A DNA stretch of 41,206 bases from an uncultured Pseudomonadales bacterium. Lineage in GTDB: Bacteria; Pseudomonadota; Gammaproteobacteria; Pseudomonadales; Azotimanducaceae. Positions 1 to 9,161 of the stretch are shown here, in pieces. Both the position numbers and the translations under genes were made by a program. The DNA is taken from contig CALHVX010000152.1 of the NCBI GenBank assembly GCA_938036875.1, positions 1-41,206 on the forward strand, read 5' to 3'. Numbering within the stretch: the stretch's first letter is position 1; every line of letters starts with the position of its first letter. The notes below the pieces were generated by a model. That model did no database searches and was not told the DNA's origin. It was given only the letters and a program-made list of their open reading frames with translations.

Positions 1-71
1 CGTAGTTGATCTTTGGGCAGAATAATCGGTTAGGGGCGCAACTCGCGACGGGCTTACTGCAAAAATTGTTG

Positions 72-2171
72 CTAGCCCTTGTGATCTGAGAAAGATATTT
101 CGGATATCTTGCTGTCGATAAATACCTGCACTACGTCCGCATCCAACAGTTGCAGATCTGCCTCTTTGTTTAGAACCGCTATCGCGCTATCAACGGACAT
201 AGCCGGCTTGTAAGGTCGATCCATCGCCGTTAGTGCGTCATAAATATCACAAACCGTCATCACCCGGGTGGCTAGCGGAATCTGCTCCCCTGCCAAACCC
301 TGAGGGTAACCACTACCGTTTAGCTTCTCATGATGCGCGCCAGCAATTTCTGGAACACCAGCAAGCTCGGGTGGCCAATGTAAGGTCGCTAAAAACTCTT
401 GTGTATGAACAACGTGAGATTGAATCTCTTGCCGCTCTTCGGTGGTGAGGCTGCCCTGCCGCACTGACAACGCCTGCAAATCGGACTCAGCAATTAGTCC
501 ACCCAAAGTGCCATCGGTTTCGAGAAACGGGTAGTCCCGGACTTCTTGCAAAAAATCAAAATCGGACTTGCTCAGCATATCCGGTTCGTTCGCTTGCACC
601 AGCCATTGGTAGTACTGGTCCAGCATAGATAGCTGCTCATCCAGCTCGGTGCGCAACGCACGAACCTGTACCGCAACATCTTCTGAACCTTGCACACCTA
701 AGCTGGGTCCATGACCGTGGTACAAATCTAGCTGGCGCTCAACAGCGCGCCGACGCAAACGTTCTTTTTGCAACTCAATTCGGTATTGCAGCAAAGCCAA
801 GCGTTCATCGCTAACTTTGCGAGGTTTGATCAGTACCCGCTCACTGACCCCAATTTTTCCGAAGTCATGCAACAACGCCGCGTAACGCACTTCTTTCAGG
901 TGCGCCTGGGTTACTTCGAGATCATCAAATCGCGCAATATTGCTATTTGGTAACGCCCGCATGAGGGCAACCGTGGTTTGCGCAACACGAAAGGAATGTC
1001 CACTGGTGGTTGGATCGCGTCGTTCAATCGTTTTCACCGAGGCTTGTACAAAGCTTTCAAACAGATCGTTAAAATCTTGCAGCAACTGATTCTTTTGAAT
1101 AGAAACCGCTGCTTGACCCGCAATAGCGCGCAGCAATTCAGTGGTTTCTTCGTTAAACGCTATGCAGTCCTCACCACTTTCATCCAGCCGATTAATAAAC
1201 TGCAACACACCAACAACGGCGCCCCGATGATCACGCATGGGGAGCACCAACATCGAACGTGTGCGATAGCCCATGGATTCATCAAATGAGGTGTTGAACT
1301 GGTAGGGCGTCCCCTCGGGCAACTGGTACACATCGTCCAAATTCAGCTCGTGCCCGGTTACCGCAACATAGCCTGCTAGAGATTCCGTTGAGTACGGCAA
1401 GCGCATCTCAACAAAAGGGACATTCAGGGAATCATTTTGCGACAACTTAAAGAGTAGCTGCTTGCCCTCATTCTTATTGCCCACTTCACTCTCAACGAGA
1501 TACAGTGAGGCTGCATCACAGCCAACCAGCTTTCTGGCTTCAAACAAAATGGTTTGCAACAAATCATCGAGATCTCGACGCGATGATAGAGACGCGCCGA
1601 TTTCTGACAGCTGGTGCATCCGCTGTCGCCCGGCACCAACCTCATGGAGTAAGTCACGTGCCTTAATACTGCGCAAACGGTAAGCGTGCGCATGTTGCAA
1701 CAGGGCCCGAGTCACCTCAGCATCTGCACGTATCGGCAGCACCAGATCAACAAACTCATGCAACCCACCAACCGCGGGCGTCTGGTTAGAACCCAATACA
1801 AACAATGCAAAGGGGAAGTAGCGACGCAGCAGCCTTGCCTCATGCGCTTGCAACCCTAGGGTGCCATCGAGCAAAACCAAGGCCACGCTAGCGCCTTCGC
1901 TCTCTAAATCTTCTTTGCCTTGGGCATCAAGGTCTTGAAACTCTGCAAAGACGCTTTCTTGAATCGGCCAAGCATCGTTACTAGCAAATTCGATCAATTG
2001 TTGCGCTGCGGGCTCATCTAGTAGGCTTGTTGTCAGCACCTGGCCAGCGCGAGGCATTAGCAATGCTTGCACCGTGGTTTGGGTGCGCACATGGGGTGAC
2101 CCCAGCACAGTTAACAGCGCTGAGGGCGATTTGTGTGCTGCCGTTACGGCTAGTGAATTCGGCGCGAGCAT
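72..2171 (-). CDS. GAF and HD-GYP domain protein, probable cyclic-di-GMP phosphodiesterase
   Basis: The 699-residue protein is soluble by eye. Residues about 15-160 look like a degenerate receiver-type domain with no clear phosphoacceptor. Residues about 190-365 are a GAF domain. The HD-GYP domain begins near residue 375 and carries SGHS (390-393), LLHDFGKIGV (433-442), HHE (613-615) and GYP (621-623). HD-GYP proteins hydrolyse cyclic di-GMP at a metal centre built from these residues, so an active phosphodiesterase is inferred. About 115 residues (roughly 455-570, charged and helical) separate the HD motif from the HHE/GYP half, where canonical members have only about 30. An in-frame stop at 2217-2219 with no other start codon after it supports the ATG at 2171, although the ribosome site is weak. 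It lies 93 bp downstream of the membrane coiled-coil gene and may share its transcript. Confidence 0.85.
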   Translation of the reverse strand: MLAPNSLAVTAAHKSPSALLTVLGSPHVRTQTTVQALLMPRAGQVLTTSLLDEPAAQQLIEFASNDAWPIQESVFAEFQDLDAQGKEDLESEGASVALVLLDGTLGLQAHEARLLRRYFPFALFVLGSNQTPAVGGLHEFVDLVLPIRADAEVTRALLQHAHAYRLRSIKARDLLHEVGAGRQRMHQLSEIGASLSSRRDLDDLLQTILFEARKLVGCDAASLYLVESEVGNKNEGKQLLFKLSQNDSLNVPFVEMRLPYSTESLAGYVAVTGHELNLDDVYQLPEGTPYQFNTSFDESMGYRTRSMLVLPMRDHRGAVVGVLQFINRLDESGEDCIAFNEETTELLRAIAGQAAVSIQKNQLLQDFNDLFESFVQASVKTIERRDPTTSGHSFRVAQTTVALMRALPNSNIARFDDLEVTQAHLKEVRYAALLHDFGKIGVSERVLIKPRKVSDERLALLQYRIELQKERLRRRAVERQLDLYHGHGPSLGVQGSEDVAVQVRALRTELDEQLSMLDQYYQWLVQANEPDMLSKSDFDFLQEVRDYPFLETDGTLGGLIAESDLQALSVRQGSLTTEERQEIQSHVVHTQEFLATLHWPPELAGVPEIAGAHHEKLNGSGYPQGLAGEQIPLATRVMTVCDIYDALTAMDRPYKPAMSVDSAIAVLNKEADLQLLDADVVQVFIDSKISEISFSDHKG

Positions 2172-2264
2172 GGGAGCAAGTATGCCTACTGGCCCTTGCC
2201 CGGAAGAAGACGTCGGTCACAAGTTGGTCACCAAGTGTGCAACTCTCTAGCGATTTGAGCGGTT

Positions 2265-3032
2265 CTAGCCACCACTGGGTAAAGCTAATGCACGCTCCAG
2301 ATCCGCAAGGCGCTTATTGAGTTGGCCGCGATAGGCATCCATAGAGGCAACCGCTTGCTCATTCTCTTCAACGCGATTGGTCAATCCGGCCTGCAAGCTA
2401 GCTACCGCTTGCCGCGCTGCGTTCACCCGCCCCACCATTTCTTGCTGGGTTGCGGCAACATCACCAACTTTCTTGTCAACACGAGCGATACTGGTGCTAA
2501 GTTTGCCCAGCTTGGCAACCGATGCATCCAGCGCTGTTAGCTGTTGCTGCAGTTTTTGCTGGGCGGCTTGCAAAGTCTTGGCTTGCTTAGCCCCCGCAGC
2601 TACTGCAGCTTCGTTGGCCTTGATCCAGTCTTTGTTACGCTCGTTAGCAACCGCCCAGAGCTTACGTATCTCAGATTCCCAGCGATTGATTTGCTTGCCA
2701 GTATCTGCGCCGGTCTCAGTTAAGGCTTCATCAGTGACGCGCAAACGGTCTTCTAGCACAAGCAGTCGTTGCTCCGCCGCTTTACGCGCCTGTTGCTCTT
2801 CGCTGAGCATTTGGTGCTGATTAGCCAAAAACCAGCCGGCAACCATAAGCCCAGCAACTAAAATGGCCAGCACCAAATTGATCGCAATCGACGAGCCACC
2901 ACCAGAGCCACCAGAGCGCCGACGACCGGCATCAGCACTGCCTACACCACCCGCTCGACGCCGCCCCTGAGACTCATCAGGGCTAGTCGATAGAGTCGGG
3001 GTCGGTCGATTTTGATTGGAGTTATTGGCCAT
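2265..3032 (-). CDS. Unrecognised membrane-anchored coiled-coil protein
   Basis: I do not recognise this 255-residue protein. Residues 1-47 are polar and low complexity, rich in Arg, Gly and Ser. One hydrophobic helix follows at about 48-70 (SIAINLVLAILVAGLM), then a long Gln-, Ala- and Lys-rich stretch (about 75-245) that looks like one or two coiled coils. The layout suggests a single-pass inner-membrane protein with a short basic cytoplasmic tail and a periplasmic helical rod; orientation follows the positive-inside rule and is inferred. No enzyme motif is visible. It is followed by the HD-GYP gene on the same strand, so the two could be co-transcribed. The ATG at 3032 is supported by reading frame only; no strong ribosome site precedes it. 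Confidence 0.75.
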   Translation of the reverse strand: MANNSNQNRPTPTLSTSPDESQGRRRAGGVGSADAGRRRSGGSGGGSSIAINLVLAILVAGLMVAGWFLANQHQMLSEEQQARKAAEQRLLVLEDRLRVTDEALTETGADTGKQINRWESEIRKLWAVANERNKDWIKANEAAVAAGAKQAKTLQAAQQKLQQQLTALDASVAKLGKLSTSIARVDKKVGDVAATQQEMVGRVNAARQAVASLQAGLTNRVEENEQAVASMDAYRGQLNKRLADLERALALPSGG

Positions 3033-3081
3033 TAGAAATACCGCAGTTGCGTTAACTGCGCATCATTACAAAAAGTGAGGC

Positions 3082-3112
3082 AAAAAGCAGCGCGCAGCTC
3101 GAAAGCTGCGCG
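3082..3112 (-). terminator. Rho-independent terminator after the PuuD-like gene
   Basis: A perfect 9-bp stem (CGCGCAGCT at 3091-3099 pairing with AGCTGCGCG at 3104-3112) closes a 4-base loop. Read on the minus strand it is followed within a few bases by a run of five T (3082-3086). It sits 20 bp after the stop codon of the PuuD-like gene and just before the next minus-strand gene. Confidence 0.85.
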
Positions 3113-3131
3113 TGATGGAACAGTGCAGCGG

Positions 3132-3782
3132 CTAGAGAAGCTCTACAACAGCCCAAAGAACGGCAGTTAGAACAAAACCAGAGGTAATGACTCCACTAAC
3201 ACTGGTCAGCGGGCCTTGCTTGCCGAAGATCGCATTGAGCTCCAACACACCAATGATAGCCAAACTCACAATTAGCGGCGTTGAATTGCCAGACAAGCCA
3301 CCGTGAGCGTAGTGCGCGCTCGACCCCATAAAGAACAACATCGGGATAGAGAACAGCGTATTGGTACGTGAAGCGAGCAATGCTTTTGGTGCCGCCGCAG
3401 CCGCTTCAGGCTTGGCTTCACCACCGGCTTTGATCTGCTCGTTAGAGGCAATCACAATACGCTGGTTAGGCCAAATAATTAGCCACACGTTTAAGAACAT
3501 TAAGATGCCCATCACCGCACCAACAGTGATATCCAAGGTGATACCTGCACCGCGAATACCCAACATTACAAGGCCGGTGAGGAAGGTGAACATGGCGCCC
3601 CAACGAAACCACCACAAGGCTCTGGGTACCAACTTAACGAACGCATCTGTGCGAGCGTCACCATCTGCTTCTTTAAAATAGGCGCCTTGTACAAAGTTAA
3701 AGTAGTACAACAAGCCAATCCAAGTAATACCTGCTAGGTAGTGACCCCATCGAGCCAAGTAATCTAGTAAAACCATATCCAT
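3132..3782 (-). CDS. PuuD-like (urate oxidase N-terminal family) membrane protein without a cytochrome c domain
   Basis: The protein is about 216 residues and mostly hydrophobic, with roughly five or six membrane helices. Its opening, with RWGHYLAGITWIG and then LWWFRWGAM, resembles the membrane domain of PuuD urate hydroxylases, and further histidines lie in SSAHYAHGG. In that family such histidines may bind haem. Characterised PuuD proteins continue into a C-terminal cytochrome c domain, but this protein ends right after its last helix and has no CXXCH motif, so urate oxidation cannot be assumed. The frame is open back to 3902, but I chose the ATG at 3782 because a G-rich ribosome site precedes it and the homologous sequence starts there. 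Terminators on both sides suggest a single-gene unit. The family call is moderately sure; the substrate is unknown. Confidence 0.6.
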   Translation of the reverse strand: MDMVLLDYLARWGHYLAGITWIGLLYYFNFVQGAYFKEADGDARTDAFVKLVPRALWWFRWGAMFTFLTGLVMLGIRGAGITLDITVGAVMGILMFLNVWLIIWPNQRIVIASNEQIKAGGEAKPEAAAAAPKALLASRTNTLFSIPMLFFMGSSAHYAHGGLSGNSTPLIVSLAIIGVLELNAIFGKQGPLTSVSGVITSGFVLTAVLWAVVELL

Positions 3783-4100
3783 AGTAAACCCCCCCGGTTT
3801 ATGTGTGTTGTGCTTACGCGAGGGACTATAAGGGTTTGATTTGCCCAGGAAAAGCCCCGAACGACTACCAAGCCCATGCAAACCGAGATAAATGAAGCTC
3901 AAACACCGTTTAACAAGGTAAAAAGCCGATTTCTCGCCACAAAAGTAGGAAAAGTGAAGAAAAGGCCTTAAATCAGGCTCAACTATGCGGGCACAAAAAA
4001 AACGGCGTGCCCAGCTATTGCCAGAACACGCCGCCTTTTTGTAACGCTCTAGCTAGGTCTAAACCAAGCTAAAGCGTGACACAGCTTGAGTAGGCAATGC
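3783..4100. other. Intergenic gap between groEL and the PuuD-like gene
   Basis: This 318-bp gap contains the groEL terminator at its right end and the leader of the PuuD-like gene at its left end. A minus-strand TATAGT (3825-3830) could be a -10 box for that gene, but its -35 region is poor. I see no small open frame with a good ribosome site and no RNA gene. Confidence 0.5.
3995..4040 (-). terminator. groEL terminator, possibly bidirectional
   Basis: CGGCGTG (4003-4009) pairs with CACGCCG (4027-4033) around a 17-base loop. On the minus strand the stem is followed by eight T (3995-4002), and on the plus strand by five T (4036-4040). It lies about 65 bp past the groEL stop codon and insulates groESL from the next gene. 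Confidence 0.85.
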
Positions 4101-5777
<1,677 letters not shown>

Positions 5778-5790
5778 CTAGCCAGGCTTA

Positions 5791-6081
5791 CTAGCCTTCT
5801 AGAACACCGAATATTTCGCTTTCGCTCAGAATGAGGAGTTCTTCCCCATCCACCTTAACGGTGCTGCCGCCATACTGGCCAAACAGAACTTTGTCGCCAG
5901 CCTTGACGTCTAGAGGGCGAACATCGCCGCTTTCTAGGATCTTGCCGGTACCTACGGCGATCACTTCGCCTTGTGAGGGTTTTTCGGTTGCAGAGTCGGG
6001 CAGGACGATACCGCCGGCCGTCTTGGTCTCTTCTTCCAACCGACGCACCACGACACGGTCGTGTAGAGGTCGAATCTTCAT
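5791..6081 (-). CDS. groES: Co-chaperonin GroES
   Basis: GroES forms the seven-membered lid on the GroEL chamber. The 96-residue protein starts [14 protein letters not shown], contains the mobile loop region [16 protein letters not shown] and ends with the usual ESEIFGVLE-type segment. A GGGAG ribosome site precedes the ATG. It is the first gene of the groES-groEL operon, with a promoter and a CIRCE operator upstream. fxsA lies upstream on the same strand, as it does close to groES in Escherichia coli. Confidence 0.99.
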   Translation of the reverse strand: MKIRPLHDRVVVRRLEEETKTAGGIVLPDSATEKPSQGEVIAVGTGKILESGDVRPLDVKAGDKVLFGQYGGSTVKVDGEELLILSESEIFGVLEG

Positions 6082-6157
6082 TCTTTTTTATCTCCCAGTT
6101 ACTTGCAGTCACATGCGCCCCACCTGGGTTATTCCAGTTTGGGCCGAATGGGTCCTA

Positions 6158-6184
6158 TTAGCAGTCTCGGTATGAGAGTGCTAA
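6158..6184 (-). promoter_or_regulatory. CIRCE operator for the HrcA repressor
   Basis: On the plus strand TTAGCAGTC (6158-6166) and GAGTGCTAA (6176-6184) flank exactly 9 bases. The CIRCE consensus is TTAGCACTC-N9-GAGTGCTAA, so only one base in 18 differs. It lies in the groES leader, 14 bp downstream of the -10 box, the standard place for repression of groESL by HrcA. hrcA itself is not in this window. Confidence 0.93.
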
Positions 6185-6198
6185 CCCAAGGGCCGCAT

Positions 6199-6226
6199 AT
6201 AATAAGTGCGCTTCGCGCAGTTTCAA
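6199..6226 (-). promoter_or_regulatory. groESL promoter
   Basis: On the minus strand TTGAAA (6226-6221) and TATTAT (6204-6199) are separated by 16 bp, a good sigma-70-type promoter. The -35 box sits within CCCTTGAAA, which also matches the sigma-32 -35 consensus, but I see no sigma-32 -10 box (CCCCAT type), so dual use is only a possibility. A perfect inverted repeat, TGCGC-TTC-GCGCA (6207-6219), fills the spacer. Confidence 0.75.
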
Positions 6227-6315
6227 GGGGCAGCCGGCGATTCAGCTGAAATAAACTCAGATCGGCCAACTTTTGGCCCAAGCAGGACCGCTGGGAGGGT
6301 TAGTCGCGGGCTGTT

Positions 6316-6864
6316 TTAGTCTCGGCGCTCAAATTCGCCGTCAATAATGTCCCCTGGACTGCCATTTGGCGTGGGGCCCGATCTGGAACCCGGGCCGGCA
6401 TAAGGGCCTGAATTGGGTGGCGAGCCGGGACCCGGCGACGCATCCGCGCCCAAGTTTGGATCGCCAAAGGGCCCCTGAGATCCAAACCCAGCCCCCATGG
6501 AACCTGCACCCACCACCTGAAAACGGCTAGCGACGCCCGCTGCAAATGCCGAGCGAACTGCCGGGATCAGCAGCGCAAATCCGGCTGCATCCGTGATAAA
6601 TCCTGGCGTTAGCAACAACGGCCCGGCTACCGCTAGCAACAACCCCTCGGCCATCTCAGAGGCTGGTAACTGCCCTGCCGCCAGCTTTTGCTGACCTCGG
6701 GTTAGGGTCGCCAAACCCTGCCTACGCAGCAGCGCCACACCAACCACCGCGGTGAACATGACGGCACCGATAGTGATTAGCGCACCAAAGTACCCTCCGG
6801 CCTTCAATAGCAGGTACATTTCGATAATGGGCGTTAAGAAAAAGAGCAAAAACCAGCGTGACAA
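6316..6864 (-). CDS. fxsA: FxsA family membrane protein
   Basis: FxsA-family proteins are small inner-membrane proteins; the Escherichia coli member relieves exclusion of phage T7 by the F plasmid when overproduced, and its normal role is unknown. Residues 1-115 show the family pattern, with an opening FLTPIIEMYLLLKAGGYFG helix, a second helix, then GPLLLTPGFITDAAGF. The C-terminal 65 residues are a Gly- and Pro-rich tail ending DGEFERRD, like the family's usual closing motif. The start is TTG at 6864, with GGAG about 7 bases upstream; no ATG is available. It is transcribed toward groES and divergent from the alkyltransferase-like gene, with only 19 bp between the two start codons. Confidence 0.9.
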   Translation of the reverse strand: MSRWFLLFFLTPIIEMYLLLKAGGYFGALITIGAVMFTAVVGVALLRRQGLATLTRGQQKLAAGQLPASEMAEGLLLAVAGPLLLTPGFITDAAGFALLIPAVRSAFAAGVASRFQVVGAGSMGAGFGSQGPFGDPNLGADASPGPGSPPNSGPYAGPGSRSGPTPNGSPGDIIDGEFERRD

Positions 6865-6883
6865 AAAAGTCTCCAGGAAAGCG

Positions 6884-7228
6884 GTGTCAACAGCACCGTC
6901 TAAACAACATGGGGGCGAGGTGGATGGAAGTCAACCGGACCCAGCAACCCGCATCTGGCAGGTGGTTGGCATGATTCCCAAGGGTCAGGTGGCCAGTTAT
7001 GGCCAAGTGGCCAAGCTGGCCGGTATGCCCAGCCATGCACGCTTAGTTGGGCGAACCATGAGCAACCTGCCCAAAGGCAGCAAGCTGCCCTGGCATCGGG
7101 TGGTGAACTCGCAGCTGCAAATCAGCAATCCGCACAATCGGGACCTACAAATTCGACGTTTGAAGTCCGAAGGGGTGGAGTTTGTTGGGGCACGGGTGGC
7201 TCGGGGTTGTCGTTGGGATACGGACTGA
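6884..7228 (+). CDS. Alkyltransferase-like (ATL) protein of the MGMT family
   Basis: The protein matches the C-terminal DNA-binding domain of O6-alkylguanine-DNA alkyltransferases (IPKGQVASYGQVAKLAG, then LVGRTMS), but the active-site motif reads PWHRVV (W70), with Trp where the repair enzyme has Cys. That substitution defines ATL proteins such as YbaZ, which bind O6-alkylguanine without removing the alkyl group and hand the lesion to nucleotide excision repair. I chose the GTG at 6884 (114 residues) because AGGAAA lies a few bases upstream and the length fits the family. The frame stays open back to 6752, but that part is antisense to fxsA. It converges on ampG. Confidence 0.9.
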   Translation: MSTAPSKQHGGEVDGSQPDPATRIWQVVGMIPKGQVASYGQVAKLAGMPSHARLVGRTMSNLPKGSKLPWHRVVNSQLQISNPHNRDLQIRRLKSEGVEFVGARVARGCRWDTD

Positions 7229-7289
7229 CAAGACATCCAAGGCTTGCTTTCACCACCATAAGCTGGGATCCAAATCCCGACCGGTCCCT

Positions 7290-8606
7290 TCAGCCACCGC
7301 CACCCATCACTTTCGGGCTAGGTGGCCAGATCATCAGACAAAGCACTAACCCAATGGCCGGCAGGCCAAGTCCAGCAGCTAGAACGAAGAAATCTTGGTA
7401 TCCAAAACTATCTACCCACACACCACCGTAGCCACCGATGAACTTACCCGGCAATGTCATCAAAGAACTGAACAACGCATATTGGGTTGCCGTGTAAGAA
7501 CTGCTGGTTAGCGAAGACAAAAAGGCGATAAAGGCTACGTTTGCTAGGCCACCGCTGAAGTTGTCGACGCTAATCGTAAAAGCCAAGAAGGTCAGAGACG
7601 GCTCAGAGGTAACCCCGGCCATAACCGCAAAGAGCAGATTGGTGGCAGCCACTAAAACGGCACCGAGCAACAAAATTTTCATTAGCCCGTAGCGTACGAC
7701 CATAACGCCAGCGACTACCGAGCCCAAGATAGTCATACCAAAGCCAAAGAACTTTACGACGCTGGCGATTTCACTTTTGGAAAAACCCAGGTCCAGGTAA
7801 AACGGATTGGCCATAACACCCATGGTGATATCGCTGACCCGATAAAAACTGATGAGCAGCAGGAGGGGCACAACAAACCGGCCACATCGTCGCCAAAATT
7901 CAACAAAGGGGTTGATCACCGCGTCTAGCAAATTTTGCCCAAAGCCTTTGGTGTTCTCTAGGCCGCGAGGTCGGTTATCCGACTCTGGTCGCGCTACTGA
8001 CAAGGTGGTGATAACACCTAAACCCGCCAGTGCCGCCATTGCCGTATAAGCCGTAGGCCAGGAAGCGAAATCAGCAATATACAAAGCGCCAGCACCCGCC
8101 ACCAACAACGCCAGTCGATAACCTAGGATATAGCTCGCGGCAATCGCCGCCTGCTGCTCTACCTCCGCGATCTCGATGCGATACGCATCAATCGTGATGT
8201 CTTGGGTTGCTGAGCAAAATGCTATCCAGACACCAATGAATGCAAGCGCGGTAAGCTCGTTGGCGATATCAAGCCTCGCCATGGACAGCAAACCAAGCAC
8301 AATGCCGAGCTGCGCAATCAACATCCAACTGCGTCGCTGTCCAAGCCACTTGGTGAGCAGTGGCAAACGCAGCCGGTCAACAACCGGTGCCCAGATCACC
8401 TTGACCGAATAGACAATGCCCATCCAACTAAAAAAGCCAATGGTGGAACGACTAACCCCGTAGTCGGTGAGCCAAGCAGACAAGGTCGAAAACACCAACA
8501 GGTAAGGTAGACCAGCAGAAAAGCCCAGAAACAGCAGCCCCAACACCCGAGGCTGCTTGTATACCGCAAAGCTCTGCCGCCAGCTTGTTCGCTCAGCGCT
8601 TGTCAA
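7290..8606 (-). CDS. ampG: AmpG-type muropeptide permease (major facilitator superfamily)
   Basis: AmpG imports GlcNAc-anhydroMurNAc-peptides released during cell-wall turnover, for recycling in the cytoplasm; the imported muropeptides also signal beta-lactamase induction in species with AmpR. The 438-residue protein has about 12 membrane helices and the family-typical opening WRQSFAVYKQPRVLGLLFLGFSAG, as well as SATQDITIDAYRIE in the middle. The only start consistent with this opening is TTG at 8606, since a stop lies 25 bp upstream and no ATG or GTG intervenes. Its ribosome site is weak. It follows yajQ on the same strand by about 57 bp. ampD is encoded near 16.5 kb of this window. Confidence 0.88.
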   Translation of the reverse strand: MTSAERTSWRQSFAVYKQPRVLGLLFLGFSAGLPYLLVFSTLSAWLTDYGVSRSTIGFFSWMGIVYSVKVIWAPVVDRLRLPLLTKWLGQRRSWMLIAQLGIVLGLLSMARLDIANELTALAFIGVWIAFCSATQDITIDAYRIEIAEVEQQAAIAASYILGYRLALLVAGAGALYIADFASWPTAYTAMAALAGLGVITTLSVARPESDNRPRGLENTKGFGQNLLDAVINPFVEFWRRCGRFVVPLLLLISFYRVSDITMGVMANPFYLDLGFSKSEIASVVKFFGFGMTILGSVVAGVMVVRYGLMKILLLGAVLVAATNLLFAVMAGVTSEPSLTFLAFTISVDNFSGGLANVAFIAFLSSLTSSSYTATQYALFSSLMTLPGKFIGGYGGVWVDSFGYQDFFVLAAGLGLPAIGLVLCLMIWPPSPKVMGGGG

Positions 8607-8663
8607 AGGAACAAGCCCAACTGGAGAGGGTCAATTTGAGGTGATCAAATGAGCGACGCAGGG

Positions 8664-9146
8664 CTAATCACGAAAATTGTTGAACTGCAGAGGGATAGGC
8701 AAGTCCGCCTCTTTCAGCAAGGCCATCACCGCTTGCAGATCATCGCGCTTCTTACCGTTGACCCGAAGCTCTTCGCCTTGAATTTGCGTTTGCACTTTGA
8801 GCTTAGAATCTTTGATCATTTTGACAATTTTTTTGGCGTTATCTCGATCGATACCCTGCTTCAGAGAAAACGTTTGGCGTTTCTGTTTGCCTGCCGCTTC
8901 AATTTTACCTTCCTCTAAAGCCTTAGCATCGATGCTTCGTCGGTTGAGCTTGTCATATAAAATGTCAAGAATCTGACCCAACTGGAACTCTTCTTCCGCT
9001 GCCAGCAAGATACCGCTGTCGTTCAGCTCCACATTGGTATCAATACCCCGAAAATCAAATCGGGTACCAATCTCACGCAAGGTTTGATCAACCGCATTGC
9101 GTACTTCTTGGCGATCTACATCACAAACTATGTCAAACGCAGGCAC
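8664..9146 (-). CDS. yajQ: YajQ family nucleotide-binding protein
   Basis: YajQ proteins are small two-ferredoxin-fold proteins; a Xanthomonas member binds cyclic di-GMP and acts with a transcription factor. The 160-residue sequence begins PAFDIVCDVDRQEVRNAVDQ after the start, and contains the usual KQGIDRDNAKKIVKMIKDSK and VQTQIQGEELRV segments. The frame is open to 9266, but the family start and a perfect AGGAGG ribosome site place the start at the GTG at 9146. A 14-bp tandem repeat lies in the leader just upstream. Its neighbours, ampG and the degenerate GGDEF response regulator, are also near yajQ in Pseudomonas. Confidence 0.95.
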   Translation of the reverse strand: MPAFDIVCDVDRQEVRNAVDQTLREIGTRFDFRGIDTNVELNDSGILLAAEEEFQLGQILDILYDKLNRRSIDAKALEEGKIEAAGKQKRQTFSLKQGIDRDNAKKIVKMIKDSKLKVQTQIQGEELRVNGKKRDDLQAVMALLKEADLPIPLQFNNFRD

Positions 9147-9161
9147 AAAGCCCTCCTCATT

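Noticed and set aside
1-71. Possible gene end or RNA at the left edge
   Set aside because: Only 71 bp lie beyond the HD-GYP stop codon; no frame, hairpin with T tract or tRNA feature is visible.
6264-6278. GGCCAA/TTGGCC hairpin as an fxsA terminator
   Set aside because: The stem is short and there is no T run on the minus strand; it may be chance.
6752-6883. Longer N-terminus for the ATL protein
   Set aside because: It would be antisense to conserved fxsA sequence, is absent from the ATL family, and the GTG at 6884 has a good ribosome site.
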